From Craspedostauros australis (Eukaryota; Bacillariophyta; Bacillariophyceae; Mastogloiales; Achnanthaceae), in the NCBI GenBank assembly GCA_026770025.1, contig JAMXDE010000006.1:868001-932000 (forward strand): a stretch of 64,000 bases of DNA, in the 5' to 3' direction. A program made the position numbers and the translations under genes. Positions 11,170 to 22,513 of the stretch are shown here, piece by piece; the first letter of the stretch is position 1; each line of letters starts with the position of its first letter. The notes under the pieces were generated by a model that did no database searches, was not told the origin of the DNA, and worked only from the letters and a program-made list of their open reading frames with translations.

Positions 11170-11910
11170 ATGAAGCTTATCAGCATCTTCGTGGCCATCG
11201 CGCCTTTCCTTTCCTCCGCCGGTGCGTTCTCGGCACGTGCCCCACGACGCCAGATCGGAACTGCCCTGCAGGCCTGCAACGGGAGAGCAGATGACGCGGT
11301 CGCAGCCACCAGCAAGCATGCCAAGATGCCATCGTTCCTTTCCTTCTTGGCCAAGACGGCCGCGACGACCGCATTAATCGGATCCCTCACCTTGGCCGGC
11401 GACGCTGCATTCGCGGACACCGGCGCCAGCACCAGCGCCAACGCCAAGATCACCACGGGCGGCGCATCCACGCTGCAATCCGGCAGGACCATCGCCATCA
11501 CGCGCGGCGTCAACCTCGACGGCAGCGACTTCTCGGGACAGAACCTGCGCGGCGTCGCCTTCCAGCAGAGCATCGTGCGCGACACCAACTTCAAGGGATC
11601 CAACCTGTACGGCGCCAGCTTCTTCGACGCCACGCTGGACGGATCCAACTTTGCGGATGCCGACATGTCGCTGTGCAACATCGAGATGGCGCAATTCAAC
11701 CGCGCCAACCTGCACAACACCGTCTTGCGCGAGATGTACGTGTCGGGCGCCACCCTCTTCGAAGGCATCAAGGACATCGAGGGCAGCGACTGGACCGACA
11801 CGTATTTGCGCAAGGATCAGCAGAAGTACCTGTGCAACCACCCAACCGCCAAGGGCACCAACCCAGTCACCGGCGTGGATACCCGAGAGAGTTTGATGTG
11901 CAAGGACTAA
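11170..11910 (+). CDS. Thylakoid-lumen pentapeptide-repeat protein
   Basis: A 246-residue protein with a three-part leader. An ER signal ends in SSAGAF|SARAP (ASAFAP-type plastid motif), then a second hydrophobic stretch ends in AFA|D, a thylakoid processing site. The mature protein would sit in the thylakoid lumen. About residues 110-210 hold pentapeptide repeats of the A(D/N)Lxx type (LDGSDFSGQNLRG, TNFKGSNLYGASFFDATLDG, SNFADADMS), which fold as a right-handed quadrilateral beta helix. Lumenal relatives are known in plants and cyanobacteria (TL17-like), mostly of unknown role. I chose the ATG at 11,170 because the longer frame from 10,942 would bury the signal peptide. It is convergent with the P450 gene. 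Confidence 0.85.
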   Translation: MKLISIFVAIAPFLSSAGAFSARAPRRQIGTALQACNGRADDAVAATSKHAKMPSFLSFLAKTAATTALIGSLTLAGDAAFADTGASTSANAKITTGGASTLQSGRTIAITRGVNLDGSDFSGQNLRGVAFQQSIVRDTNFKGSNLYGASFFDATLDGSNFADADMSLCNIEMAQFNRANLHNTVLREMYVSGATLFEGIKDIEGSDWTDTYLRKDQQKYLCNHPTAKGTNPVTGVDTRESLMCKD

Positions 11911-12350
11911 AGAGGTTTGAAGGGCGGAACTCTGCTACAGCGGTTGAAGGTTTGGCGGTGTCTTGAGTCGGGTAGGGTGATGTCTTGATCGTCTCCGTAC
12001 GAGGACACGTGTGGTATCAGTACTGCTACACTGATGAATTGAGGCCCGTGGTAGTCCGAGCATGGCGATGTATGAACAAGCTGTCCATCACGAACACATG
12101 CAGTAACAATCATGCCGCACGAGTACGGCCACGTACGCACAAGCATCAGGCTGGTGATAACCTCAGTAAGCCAACGAAGTCACACTGCTGCTATCACACA
12201 CATGTTTATAGTATGCAGAAGCCGTCTGCTCCGCTCTGTCGCGTGCGATCTCAGCAATCTAAAAGGGCACACTGCTGTAAATCGTTCACGAAGCGCTCTA
12301 CGAGCACTCTGAATGAATTCATAACGACACCAAACATTGATTGATTCATT
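11911..12350. other. Convergent intergenic region, no gene seen
   Basis: These 440 bases separate the 3' ends of the pentapeptide and P450 genes. They presumably hold both 3' UTRs. No ORF, RNA gene or clear repeat is supported. Confidence 0.5.
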
Positions 12351-15300
12351 TTATTTGTGCATGGGGCAGCCTGTCTGTCCATCATTCTTGCCCGAAGGAT
12401 TCGTCGCGCTGCCTTGTGTGGAGATCTCCTCGGCGGATGCAAAGGACTGGCCGTTGGCATTCAGTCCGCGCTTCAGGTGCTGCTGTTCCCACCAACCGCC
12501 GGATTCTGGGATTGCGTCGTCGTCTTCTACACGCTTCACCTTCATGTTCAGTCCGTTCATGGTGTGGATAGTGGCGCCAGTCTGCATGCCGACATCTTCT
12601 GGGCTGCCGTCGAATGCAAAATCGAACTTCTTCAACACCATGGACTGAAGTTCCAACAAAGGAACAAATGATGTCAACACAGAAATGTATCACATGCATG
12701 GTGCAGAGTGTGAGGCTTTGTCATCTTGTAATCGCCACAGCGATACCATACACTTCCCTCACACAATGCGCGCACACGAAACCAAACCAAGCCAAGTTGA
12801 ATCGAATCCAACCCAACGCAACAAGCAAAACTTACCATCGTGACAGTCGCCTCAAGCATGGCAAATTGGTCCCCAACGCATTTGCGCGAGCCGCCGCCGA
12901 ACGGGAGGAAAGCAAAGTCGGTTGCCTGCTCGTTGGGGTACAGGCCGGATACGCGGTCGGGATCAAATCCCTGCCAACCTTTCACCATGCCGTTGGTGAA
13001 TTTGCGCTCGAACCGGGTGGGGTCGAAGGTTTCTGGATTCTCCCACAATTCTGGACTGCGATGCAGATTCCAGGTCGACACGAAGATGTCGGTTCCTCTC
13101 AGTATCTTGATGCCATCCTTCATCTCAGAGCTGCCTTGTGGCAAATTGTCTTCGCTGCGCGCTCGTCGGATGAGGACTGGCGGCTCTGGGTACAGTCGCA
13201 ACGACTCCACGAGGGCATGACGGAGCTTCTTCATCGCAACAACATCGTCATAATCTGGACGTTCCTTGCCGGCAAGAACGGTGCGCACTTCGTTCTGAAT
13301 CTCCTTCAGCATCCCAGGATCGCCCTGGTACAGCTCGAACAGCGTCCACGTGAGCATCGCCGCGGTCGTTTCTGTGCGACATGTTGTGTGGGAGCATGGT
13401 ATTGTCGCGTAGAGTACGAGTATGGCAACATTAATTGAATCGAGCGTCATGTTGTTTCGGTCGCGCCCAAAGTATTCATGTGATGGAAACGACGACGACA
13501 GTTCACTCGTGAGATGGGCATGGTATGCACAACTGAAATGATCGGCCCAACCGTACACACAGCAAATGCTCACTCTCGATCTCATTCTCATGCGCATATA
13601 CGCATATTGTCATCTTCAATGGACACGAAATCGAAACCAACACCGCATTGCCATCATGTTGCATTACACTGCCCCATGCATGCCTTCGACTTACCGTGCC
13701 CCGCGATCAGCATGGTCATCAAATCATCTCTCAGCACCATCGACGACAAATCCTCTCCGCGCATGTCGACGAGGAAACGCAGCAAGGATGGATCTTCCGA
13801 ATTGTCACGTTCCTCCAGCTCTTCCACGGTCGCTTCCTTGCGCGTGGACACGGCTTCGTTGATGAGATCGGCAAGGATGTCATCGAGCATGGTCATGTCT
13901 CGGCGGAACTCCACCTGACCTCCCATCCATTGGTCGGCGTAAGGGAGATTCCAGTAGGGGATGAAGGAGGAGGACCTGTGCTCGGCCTCACGCAGGACGC
14001 GGTAGACGGCCTTGACGATGGGCGATTCGTTGGTGACGGAACCGAAATCGTAGTTGAAGACCGCCTTGCCGATGATGTCGAGCGTGACGGAGCAGAACCG
14101 TTCCTCCATGTCCAAGACTTTCCCATTCTTTTTGTCCAAATCGTCGCAAAGAATCTCCGCTCGTTCATTGAACAACGTGACCATGCGGTTCAACCATCGT
14201 TTGTGAAATCCTGGCACGACGGCTCGTCGTCGTACCTGTTGGGGCACGGAATATGGAAAGATGGAATGTCATATGGAGTGTAACAGTATTGATGAATCAC
14301 CCGTGCGGTATGGTATTGAGCAGCATGGTACGATATGTGACACAGCAAATTGATGTGATTGTTGACCCCATCCAATGCAAATGCAAATACAATAAGATTG
14401 GGTGAGTGAATGATGGTGCAAGTGGCGGTTGGGTCATTGTCTGCGTGATTCCCGTCGCCATCAATCAATGTTGCAATGTGACCGAGACCCAACTACCATC
14501 CTCCAAAGCAAACGGCATGCACATGCACACGTGTGGATAGCACTTACACGCCACGTGACTGGATCAGCAGGAATCAATCCTTTCCCCATGATGGGTTCCA
14601 AGATTTCTGCCAGCATTCCCTTGCAGTACTGATCGGGCGATGCCGTGCGCAGAATGTGCTTGGCCATGACGGGATCGGAAATGACGAGGAAGGCCTTGGG
14701 ACCGAAACTGAGATTGAAGATGGGACCGTAATCCTTGAAGTACTTGGCCAGCAGGAGGAAGAGGGGACCGCCAGCAAGGGTCTGGAGATCACCGCCCAGA
14801 GCGCCTTTGATGAAGGAGAAAAAGGAACCTTCGTACTTTTGGATGACCGCCGTTGGCACGGACGCCATTCCCAGCGCGGATCCCAATCCCAAGGCCGATG
14901 CGATGTTGGCCATCGTGAGGACCACGACGTCGAGAAGGCCGACGGGGCTGGGCGCATCGTTCTTGGACATGAGTCGTTGCTTCGTGACGAGGAAGTCGAG
15001 GACGGACGGCTGTCGCACCCAGCTTCCATCCTCGCGCAGACGCAATCCGGCAAAGTAGCGTCGCATCTTTTCGATCTCCCAATCGAATCCCTTCTGACGG
15101 GCGGGATCTTCATCCCAGGCATTGATGAGATTGGATTCGTAGGTGGACGTGTCGAGGAGCTGGATCTTGTCACGCCGGTTTGGAATGCCGCGTCCTTTGA
15201 CCTTCATCCTTTCAGGGTACGCCGATTTGGACTTGTCACGTGTGTCCACGTCGATATCTCGTTCCAGGTCGGAGGAGACGAAGCGTTGCGTGCTTGTGAC

Positions 15301-15426
15301 GGCGGCCGTGAACTCCGGCATTGTGACCAACGAGGGTCCCATCCGATTGGCCGGTACGAAGGCATCGATCTCAACGGTGGCCGATGCCAGTACCAGCAGC
15401 AGGCTGCAAGCGACACTGAGCTTCAT
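12351..15426 (-). CDS. CYP97: CYP97-type cytochrome P450 (carotenoid hydroxylase family), plastid-targeted
   Basis: Four exons on the minus strand: 15,426-14,548, 14,235-13,695, 13,371-12,836 and 12,644-12,351. They join in frame to 749 residues, with donors GTAAGT and acceptors CAG. P450 marks are complete: W-R/VRRRAVVPGFH after exon 1, the oxygen-binding I-helix AGHETT (471-476) spanning the exon 2/3 junction, ESLR (ExxR), and the heme loop PFGGGSRKCVG with Cys at about 638. The heme-loop context and the C-terminal TTGATIHT-like segment (QTGATIHTMNG) point to CYP97. In plants this family hydroxylates carotene rings for xanthophyll synthesis; diatom CYP97 members are thought to do related steps. 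The N-terminus has a signal peptide and IDAFVP, consistent with plastid entry. The first 200 residues before the P450 core are longer than usual. Confidence 0.92.
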
Positions 15427-17319
15427 ACTGATGGGGCGATGAACGAGCGTTCACAAAGAAGAGAGTGTTGGTTGATGAGAATTGATTGAGCAGAAATCAG
15501 GAGCTGCCGTCTATTCGTGCGTCGCTTGGTCGGCGTGATGTGTGCTTGGATGCGAGAGCACAGTCACAAGTGAGGGCGCTTGTGTGGTGCGATGGAGGAG
15601 TTTGTTCCAAATCCTCTCTCTCTCTCTCTCTCTTGTTTGAAATGCGCACTTGTTCAGTCTGACGTCTTTTGATGGCTCTCGAGATTCCGATTGATGGGTG
15701 TGTACGATCGTCAGAACAGGAAGAAGAAGAATCGTTGCAGGTGACTCGTTGAGAGTGCTTGCAAAAGCAGAGTAAGAGGATTGGCAGGATTCCGATTGGT
15801 TCTTCTACCAGCAGACCGAGGGACTCTCGTTCATCCAATCTCAGCACCAACGATGGTGATGATAGCAACGGTGATGATGTCGGTGGTGGTGGTGATCAGT
15901 GATGTTGCGGGTATCGACTGAGATTGTGGCGCTGATGGTGGCTATGATGTGGAGAGTCGCGATTGGCTGCAGGGTGCAAAAACCGAACAACCAGCCGCAA
16001 AGGAGGAAACAACGGGTGAGAAAGCCATGCGCGTGTGCGTTCGTTGGACGAGTTCTTGATGGGTTGTGTCGTTGCGCGTAGTTTTCTCGCGTTGTTTGGA
16101 AGATCGCCAATGACCCGGACGTTCAACAACCAATCAAAAACTCATGGGCGCTCAACGCGTGACACGCGTCGACGACAAACCAACGAGATAACAACACCTC
16201 TCCACTCTCGGTGGACGTGTGACACTTCAACTACGAAATGTTGAACATCGGGATCACTTTCACCCACGCAACACGCGAATGAGAACCACCCACCAACAGG
16301 AGGCGCAATTCCTGCCGACCCGCAAAACAGATGTTGCTTCACCAATGGTTCCCAAACATGCCGCAGAACATGGAGGTCGCTACGACTATTGTTCTGTCTT
16401 GCTATCTACCCTCGTTTGCATTCACAACTGTGGCGACGATCAGCATCTTCGCCTTTCAGCTGCGGGAGCACAGTAGAGTACGATCTGGAGTGCTAGTTGG
16501 AGCAATCCCATTGGAGTATAGGCGTCACAAATCCGATCCTTCGTCACCACCTCGCCCCATTCCCACCGATCTCGGAGTTCGGAAAGCGTTCCATCCTTGG
16601 GATACAGGTTGCGGATGGTGCCTCTGCACACGTCGCTCGCCCGATTGCCCACCGTATCCAGCGCACGCGTCCGGCGCACGATATCTTCAACCCTTCTCTT
16701 CCGTTTCAGTACGATTGCTCCGCCGATACAAGTGCACCATCATGCAACGAGAACCGCAAAATGCGCTCTTCAACCAACTATCAACAACCATGTCGAGCCT
16801 CCGATGCCTACAACGCTCCTGATGCCGCCTTCAAGTGACCAATCGACGAGCTCGGCACTCTCTCTTGATTCGTTTCTTTGGGAATCGCAAATCGTGACTC
16901 ATCTGACTATCACCCGTGACTTTCAATCATGAATCAGACGTGAATGGAAACACTGACAAAGTACCTTAGCTACAAGTGTCCTTCAACTTGGCTCAACTCA
17001 ACATGCATCGCATTTGGCTCAATTATCAGCATTGGAAGACGGTGCCAGAGGCGATGACGTTCCTAGCAGGAGCGGTTGATGTCGAAGGACCCTGCTTCAC
17101 CTCACATGGGATACTAGAGAGACGCGTAGTACGAGTATGTATTCATGAAAGCAGTATCAGCACGGTTCCTAAAACCTGTTACTCTCTCGAGCAGCGCAGA
17201 GCCACGGATCTACTCTGCGAGCTAGTCCGCTCTATTCGCTATGCAGTTGATGCTGCGCTGTGACCTCTTGTATTGTGCGCCGTGCAAGTTGCTGCACTAT
17301 GCTCTCATTGGCACACATT
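15427..17319. other. 1.9 kb intergenic region without supported gene
   Basis: This lies upstream of the P450 start and downstream of the dioxygenase stop, so it should contain the P450 promoter and the dioxygenase 3' UTR. Contents seen: a (CT)n tract at 15,614-15,633 about 190 bases above the P450 start, and one GTACGAGTA at 17,129. Open frames at 16,331-16,822 and 16,976-17,263 show no domain, signal or conserved-looking composition, and I do not call them. Confidence 0.4.
15614..15633 (+). repeat. (CT)n microsatellite upstream of P450
   Basis: About ten CT units lie 188 bases above the P450 start codon. On the gene's strand this is a GA-rich tract in the presumed 5' region. Confidence 0.85.
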
Positions 17320-19383
17320 CTAAGTCTGGTCGGACTCGAAGTCCTTTGGCAGCCAGTCCATCATCTTGTTGATGGCCTTGTTCAGTCCGTTCTTCTCGAC
17401 CATACGACGTTCGTCTCCGCGCCATTCCTCATTGTCATCCCAAGTGAACCACGACACGGCGTGGTATCGGTCGCCCTGGAAGACGTCGCGTCCGTGCAGG
17501 GCGCGGTAGTTGTCCACCAGCAGAACATCACCGGGTTCCATGGCGAGCGCCGTGATGTGCTTCTCGCTGGCGCGCTTGATCTCGTTGCAATCCTCCAGGC
17601 TCAGTGGCTCCATGGTATCGGCGTAGAAAACCTCGGTCATGCCGACCTCTGGCACGCCGCATGGACGGCGGTCCCGCAGCTTGCGCGCGTGGTTGTGAGC
17701 ATTGTTGAACCACACGGGCACGCCTGTGACTGGGTGTCGGTTGATGGGAGACTCGGCGATCTCGACGGCCTGCAGACGACCCGGCTTGCCATCCTGCTCG
17801 TACATCATCTCGAGGTCCATGTCGAACTTGGGTGCGACGGCGGCATCGACGAGGTTCTTGACCCCGTCCTTGAGCATGCCCGGAAGGGCGGGTGGGAGAT
17901 CGAGGTTGCTGACGGAGATGCGGATCTCGCGCTGGTACAGCTTCTTGAGGAGCTCGGTGTCGAGCTCGGCGAGGATGGCGGCACCGTCTGCGACGAGGAA
18001 ACGTCCGCCGCCCTCGGTGGCCTTCTGGAAGCACACGAAGGCGGCGTAAGCGGCGGTGCGCTTGGTGGTGGACTCGCTGTGGAGGCCGATGTAGTGTCCG
18101 CGCAGAGATGGCTTGTTGACCTCCTCGTAGAGGGCGTCGCGCTCCGAAGAGAACTTGCGCAGACCGGAGGAATGCAGAGGATCGAGGCATGGGTCGAGGC
18201 CGAGGGACTCGTACATCTCACGGTGTCCCTTGACGGACTTCATGAGATCGAAACCGCGGAACCAGATGGCACCATACTTCAAGAGCTCGGAGCGGATCTT
18301 GTCCTTGTTCTCGACGAAGTAGGCGGCGCCCTTCTCGTTGTCACCCTTCTTGGCACGGATCTCCAACGGGCAGTGCGGCATCTTGGCTGCCTCGCGCTGG
18401 GCTTTGACGACGTCAATTCTGCAGGTGATGAACGATATAGAATACGTAGATTATACGAGAGAGCATGTCACAGTGTTAGAATGATGGAATTGTAGGACGC
18501 GCGTGTGTGCATGGATGTGTTTGAAAGAACATGTGAGAAAAGCGTGTGTTGTCGTATGGTACGCAGAGATTTGGCGCAGACGTGCAGGCGTGAGCACCGT
18601 ACGATGATACCCCGGCGAATGGATTCCCAGCGCACGTAGATGATCCCCTCATGTCTTGTCACCAACAAAGGCATTTGCGCCAGACAAGTGCTCGTTCCTC
18701 AAAACATTCGTGAAGGTCCGCACGCACAGTGCTGACGAAACCATACGATGTGCCACCATTTGGCACGGTATGATACCTCATCATGTGATGTGATGCGCAG
18801 CTGTTCCTCCAATTTGATAAATTTGACCAAATGCGTGCTTTCCCGAACGTAATGTAGTGCGCCATCACCGCAATCAATCCATCAATCAATCCATGTATCA
18901 CATCAAATCGTATCATTGCAACGGTGATTTTCACACCTCATTTTTTGCGTTGAGGGAAGTTGGCATTGCTTCTCTCTTGTCAAGAGCAGTGAGTCGAATG
19001 ACCAAGCGAAATCGCTGATGGTCCCACTGTCGCTCCTGGTACGCAGCTCAGTGTGCGCAATGCGAGCTGCCTGATTGCTGCGTCTGCGTCAATGTTTTCG
19101 CTTACCCCTCGGAGTTCCATCGTGTCAAAGGGCATTCCCACATTCCGCTGCGATCTGGCTTGTCCATGTCGGACTCCATGTACTTGTCCGGTGTCAGACC
19201 CTCTCTGTCCTCCCATTCTGGGACCCATCCCGCACCTGGTGCCTCGCGGACCGGTGTGGAGGTCTCTGGCTCCATGGTGGATGATGCCAACGCTGTGCGT
19301 GCGCCGTGCATGGTGGTTGGCACGAAGGCGTGCGCCGTTGCCACAATAGATGCGGCAGCGAGGGCTGTGGCGGAGATCTTCAT
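17320..19383 (-). CDS. Plastid-targeted TauD/TfdA-like Fe(II)/2-oxoglutarate dioxygenase
   Basis: Two exons, 19,383-19,106 and 18,418-17,320, join through a GTAAGC donor and CTGCAG acceptor (intron 687 bases) with the split codon GG|A, giving 458 residues. The junction reads TRWNSEG-IDVVKAQREAAKMPHCP. The N-terminus is a signal peptide ending in AHAFVP, an ASAFAP-like plastid leader. The core resembles TauD/TfdA (clavaminate-synthase-like) dioxygenases: iron ligands H206-x-E208 in GLHSEST, distal His about 401 in RALHGRD, and an Arg shortly after (GDRYHAVSW) for 2-oxoglutarate. Glu in place of the more common Asp of HxD is accepted in this fold. The substrate is unknown; a hydroxylation in plastid metabolism is an inference. 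It is head-to-head with the Ycf49-like gene. Confidence 0.88.
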
Positions 19384-20009
19384 GGTTGCGGTTGCTTTGT
19401 GTGTGCGTACGTGTGTGGATGTGTACGTGTGTCAAGCAAAGGATTCTTCCTTCTTGTCTTTGTTCTTCGTAATTGTAATTGTGGTTGTGTTGTTGCTTTC
19501 CTGTTGTCTCTGGGATGGGGATGGATTGTTGTGTTCAGTGTCGTCACGAATACACGTACCTACAACTGCTCCACAAGAACCGACAACAACGATCATCCAC
19601 GCACAACAACGACAGCGACGATACGCCACGAAATTGCCCTGTGATGAAGAAGGTTGCGTGACGCAGCAGAGAAAGATACGATAGGACCCGGAAGTTGAAG
19701 TCAACAAAAACCGACTCGTGACCCATTCCATTTCTCAGACACGAGCAATGTCAACACGCACTTTGGGGAGAAAACGCCGATCCATCGACAACAACGACCA
19801 ACACATCTTCACGCAAAAGCAACGAGAACAACGACGACAACAACTACGACAACAACGAAAGAATCCTTGGCTGGTTTGCACTCATTCATTGCAAACCGGT
19901 TCATTGTGGACACTGATCTCAAATATCTGAAGATCTGACGAGCTGAAGAAGAGGACAATTCAGACCCCGCTACTCTACTCATACTGATACTCATACTCGT
20001 ACCAATATC
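19384..20009. promoter_or_regulatory. Divergent promoter shared by dioxygenase and Ycf49-like genes
   Basis: These 626 bases separate the two start codons of divergently transcribed, plastid-targeted genes. The plus-strand gene is preceded directly by ACTCGTACCAATATC. This contains TACTCGTAC (19,994) and TACCAATAT (20,000), both found near other genes in the window. No ORF is supported. Confidence 0.45.
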
Positions 20010-21883
20010 ATGATGTCCCGATCATCCGTCGCTTTTGCGGCCGTGGCCATCATGGCGCTGGCAACACAGTCATCGGCCTTCGTGCCATCGTCGTTGTCCT
20101 CGTCGACGGGAGCCGTGCACCAACAAATGAGAACGGCAACGGCAACGGCATCGTCTGCCACCGCAACATCTCTCTCCATGATGGATCCGGCCATGTTTGA
20201 GACCGCCGCTACAGCAGCATCCACATTCATGGAACAGGCGTCGTCGACGACGTTGGCATTCACCGATCAAGGACAGAACCTCGCCGGCATCTTCTTCCAG
20301 GCATCTCTGCTGCCGTACCTGCTCTTTCTTCTCTTCCTTGGATACAAGAAGAACAACATCGATCCCATCGCCAACTTCGGCTTCCAATTCGTTCTCATCT
20401 TCGTTCTAGCAACCATTCCATCCGGAATCATCTCCAAGGCGACTTACGGAACCTCCTTGGCCAACGTGGATTGGCTGCATGGTGGTGCGGAGTGGTTGCT
20501 GACGGCTGCCAACGTGCTCATTGTAAGTCTCATGATGGAATGGTGTGTTGAGTAATTGGCTGCACTCTGGCATTCATTCATTTCTTCATTGGCGTTGGCG
20601 CTGGCGCTGGCTTGTCGTGCGCTCGGCAAGATCCGCACCGAAATGCCACTGAGTGCTTGGACTGACAACCCCAACATGTTGCATGCGCTCACGACCATAC
20701 TTGATATCTTTGCCCAACCCATTTCAAACACCATCGGCAGGTCCTCGGTCTCAAGGAATCGTCGACCAATCCAACTCCACCAGGCCCCAATCCGGGCCGC
20801 CTGTTCGCATTCGGCAGCGCCGCCGTGTTTGCTGCAGCATGCGTCATGGGACCGCAGATGGGATTTGATGCACACACACCCTTCCTGGCCGGAATCGGCG
20901 ATCTGCCGGCCAACACCATGCAGAGCGTCGCACCATTCTTCCATGCCGAACCTGAAAATGCCCTGTCCGTGCCCACATGGGGCATCCACTTTTCATCCGT
21001 CATCGAATACCTCGTCGCTATGAATCTGGTGTGGCGATTCTCCGAGGTCACCGGCAACGAGAAGTGGAAGGGTCTCACGTGGGGCATGCTGCCGCTGCAT
21101 GCCAGCGGTATCTGCGCCTGCACGTACCATTTCTTCTACAACCCCGCCGCGCTGCAATTCCTGGTCTCCATGCAGGCCGGACTCACCCTGTTGGGCAACG
21201 TGACGTGCGCCATTGCTGCTTTCCGTATCGCGCAGAGTAACGGATGGACGTTGGGAGAAATGAACCCATTGTCGAAGAATGATGAAGATGCTGCTGGCGT
21301 CGCGACTGGCGGCGGCATGTCTGCCGACGGCGCCGCCGCCATGTCCTTGACGTTGAGAGAACCTGAGGAGAGCAACGCTGTCCTTGCAGCCAAGATTCTG
21401 GGATTGACCGTCTTCCTTTCGTACGCCGTCAAGTACGGTGAGCTGGGATTGGACTTGCCATTCACACCCAACGCACCGGTGGCATTGGCAATGGTGCTGG
21501 GTATTCCAGGATTGACCGCATTCAACTTTTACCAGAAATCGCAGGCGGATGGTGCAGGATTTCCAAACCTCATGGGCGACAACGCCCTGTCGATGGACGA
21601 CGTGAAGAAGTACGGCGTGTCCGGCACTTTGGCGTACGTTCTGACGGAGCTTGCATTCTGGGCAGTTGCCTTTCCAGTCGCATCCACGGCGCTGTACCAG
21701 ACGACGGGTCACTGGCCGGATGTCGTGAACGACACCGTGGACAGAGCCGCTGTCATCGGCTTCATCTTCGCCGGTGCCAACATCGCGCGCGCGTTGGTGC
21801 CGCTTCGTCTCGGAGCCGCCCTCGCGCTTGCGCCCTGGGTCGATGAGAACATCATCAACCGCGAGGAGACTTCGCAGAATTGA
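20010..21883 (+). CDS. Ycf49-like plastid membrane protein (DUF3593 + DUF2499 fusion)
   Basis: Exons 20,010-20,522 and 20,741-21,883 (donor GTAAGT, acceptor GGCAG) join in frame to 551 residues. The leader is a signal peptide with QSSAFVPSS, an ASAFAP motif, so it is plastid targeted. Residues about 88-180 resemble DUF3593 (SLLPYLLFLLFL, ATIPSGI, YGTSLANVDWLHGGAE). Residues about 240-335 resemble DUF2499/Ycf49 (SVPTWGIHFSSVIEY, WKGLTWGMLPLHASGICACTYHFFYN). A third hydrophobic part follows (LSYAVKYGELGLDLPFTPN, then VSGTLAYVLTELAFWAVAF). In cyanobacteria and some plastid genomes these DUFs occur as separate small membrane proteins of unknown role. Multiple membrane spans are evident. A start at the second Met (20,013) is equally possible. 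Confidence 0.85.
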
Positions 21884-22513
21884 CTGGAGTAGAGCACCCT
21901 ACCTGTGTAAGCGACTCTCGCATCCCCGTATGCACGCTATGTAGTTATTGTTACACTACATTATAACACATAGATACGGGCATATAGTAGATGTGCTTTT
22001 GCTCCATGGATGAACTCGTTTGTGGCACATGGCTGAAGTGAAATAGAAGACGAGGACAGAGTAGAAAAGTCCTGCTTTGTGATACGAGCAATCGGACATA
22101 CTCTTCGATGGGACGTATCGGAACTCGGGCCAATCAACCAGCCCATCAAAGAACAAAAACACCTCATGAATAAGTGGGCCGCAGAACGAGATTGGCAGTG
22201 GATGATGCAAAGAATTCTGATTATCATTGTATTATTGTGCGAGCTATGATTCCTCGTTGTTGCTTGCATCGGCACAAGTATTGTAAAGTAAACAAACAGA
22301 GAAGATTCGAGCGGAGTAGAGCCGTACGATGGGGAGGACTCTCGGTGGTGGCGTTGCCGTGATATTCGTATGAAATGCTGGACGAGATGGCGGGTTTTGC
22401 TTTGATCGACCAGTTCCAAATCTTGCTGGCTCCGTCACAGTTTGGGTGTTGGGTGGAGTATCAACGTATTAGAATACATGGTACTCCAGAGAGTAGAGAG
22501 AGAGAGAATCGAC
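21884..22513. other. Convergent intergenic region, no gene seen
   Basis: 630 bases lie between the 3' ends of the Ycf49-like and exchanger genes. The sequence is AT-richer than the flanking exons and shows no supported ORF, RNA gene or long repeat. Confidence 0.5.

Noticed and set aside
16331-16822. 163-codon plus-strand ORF
   Set aside because: No domain, no signal, irregular composition; likely chance in the P450 upstream region.
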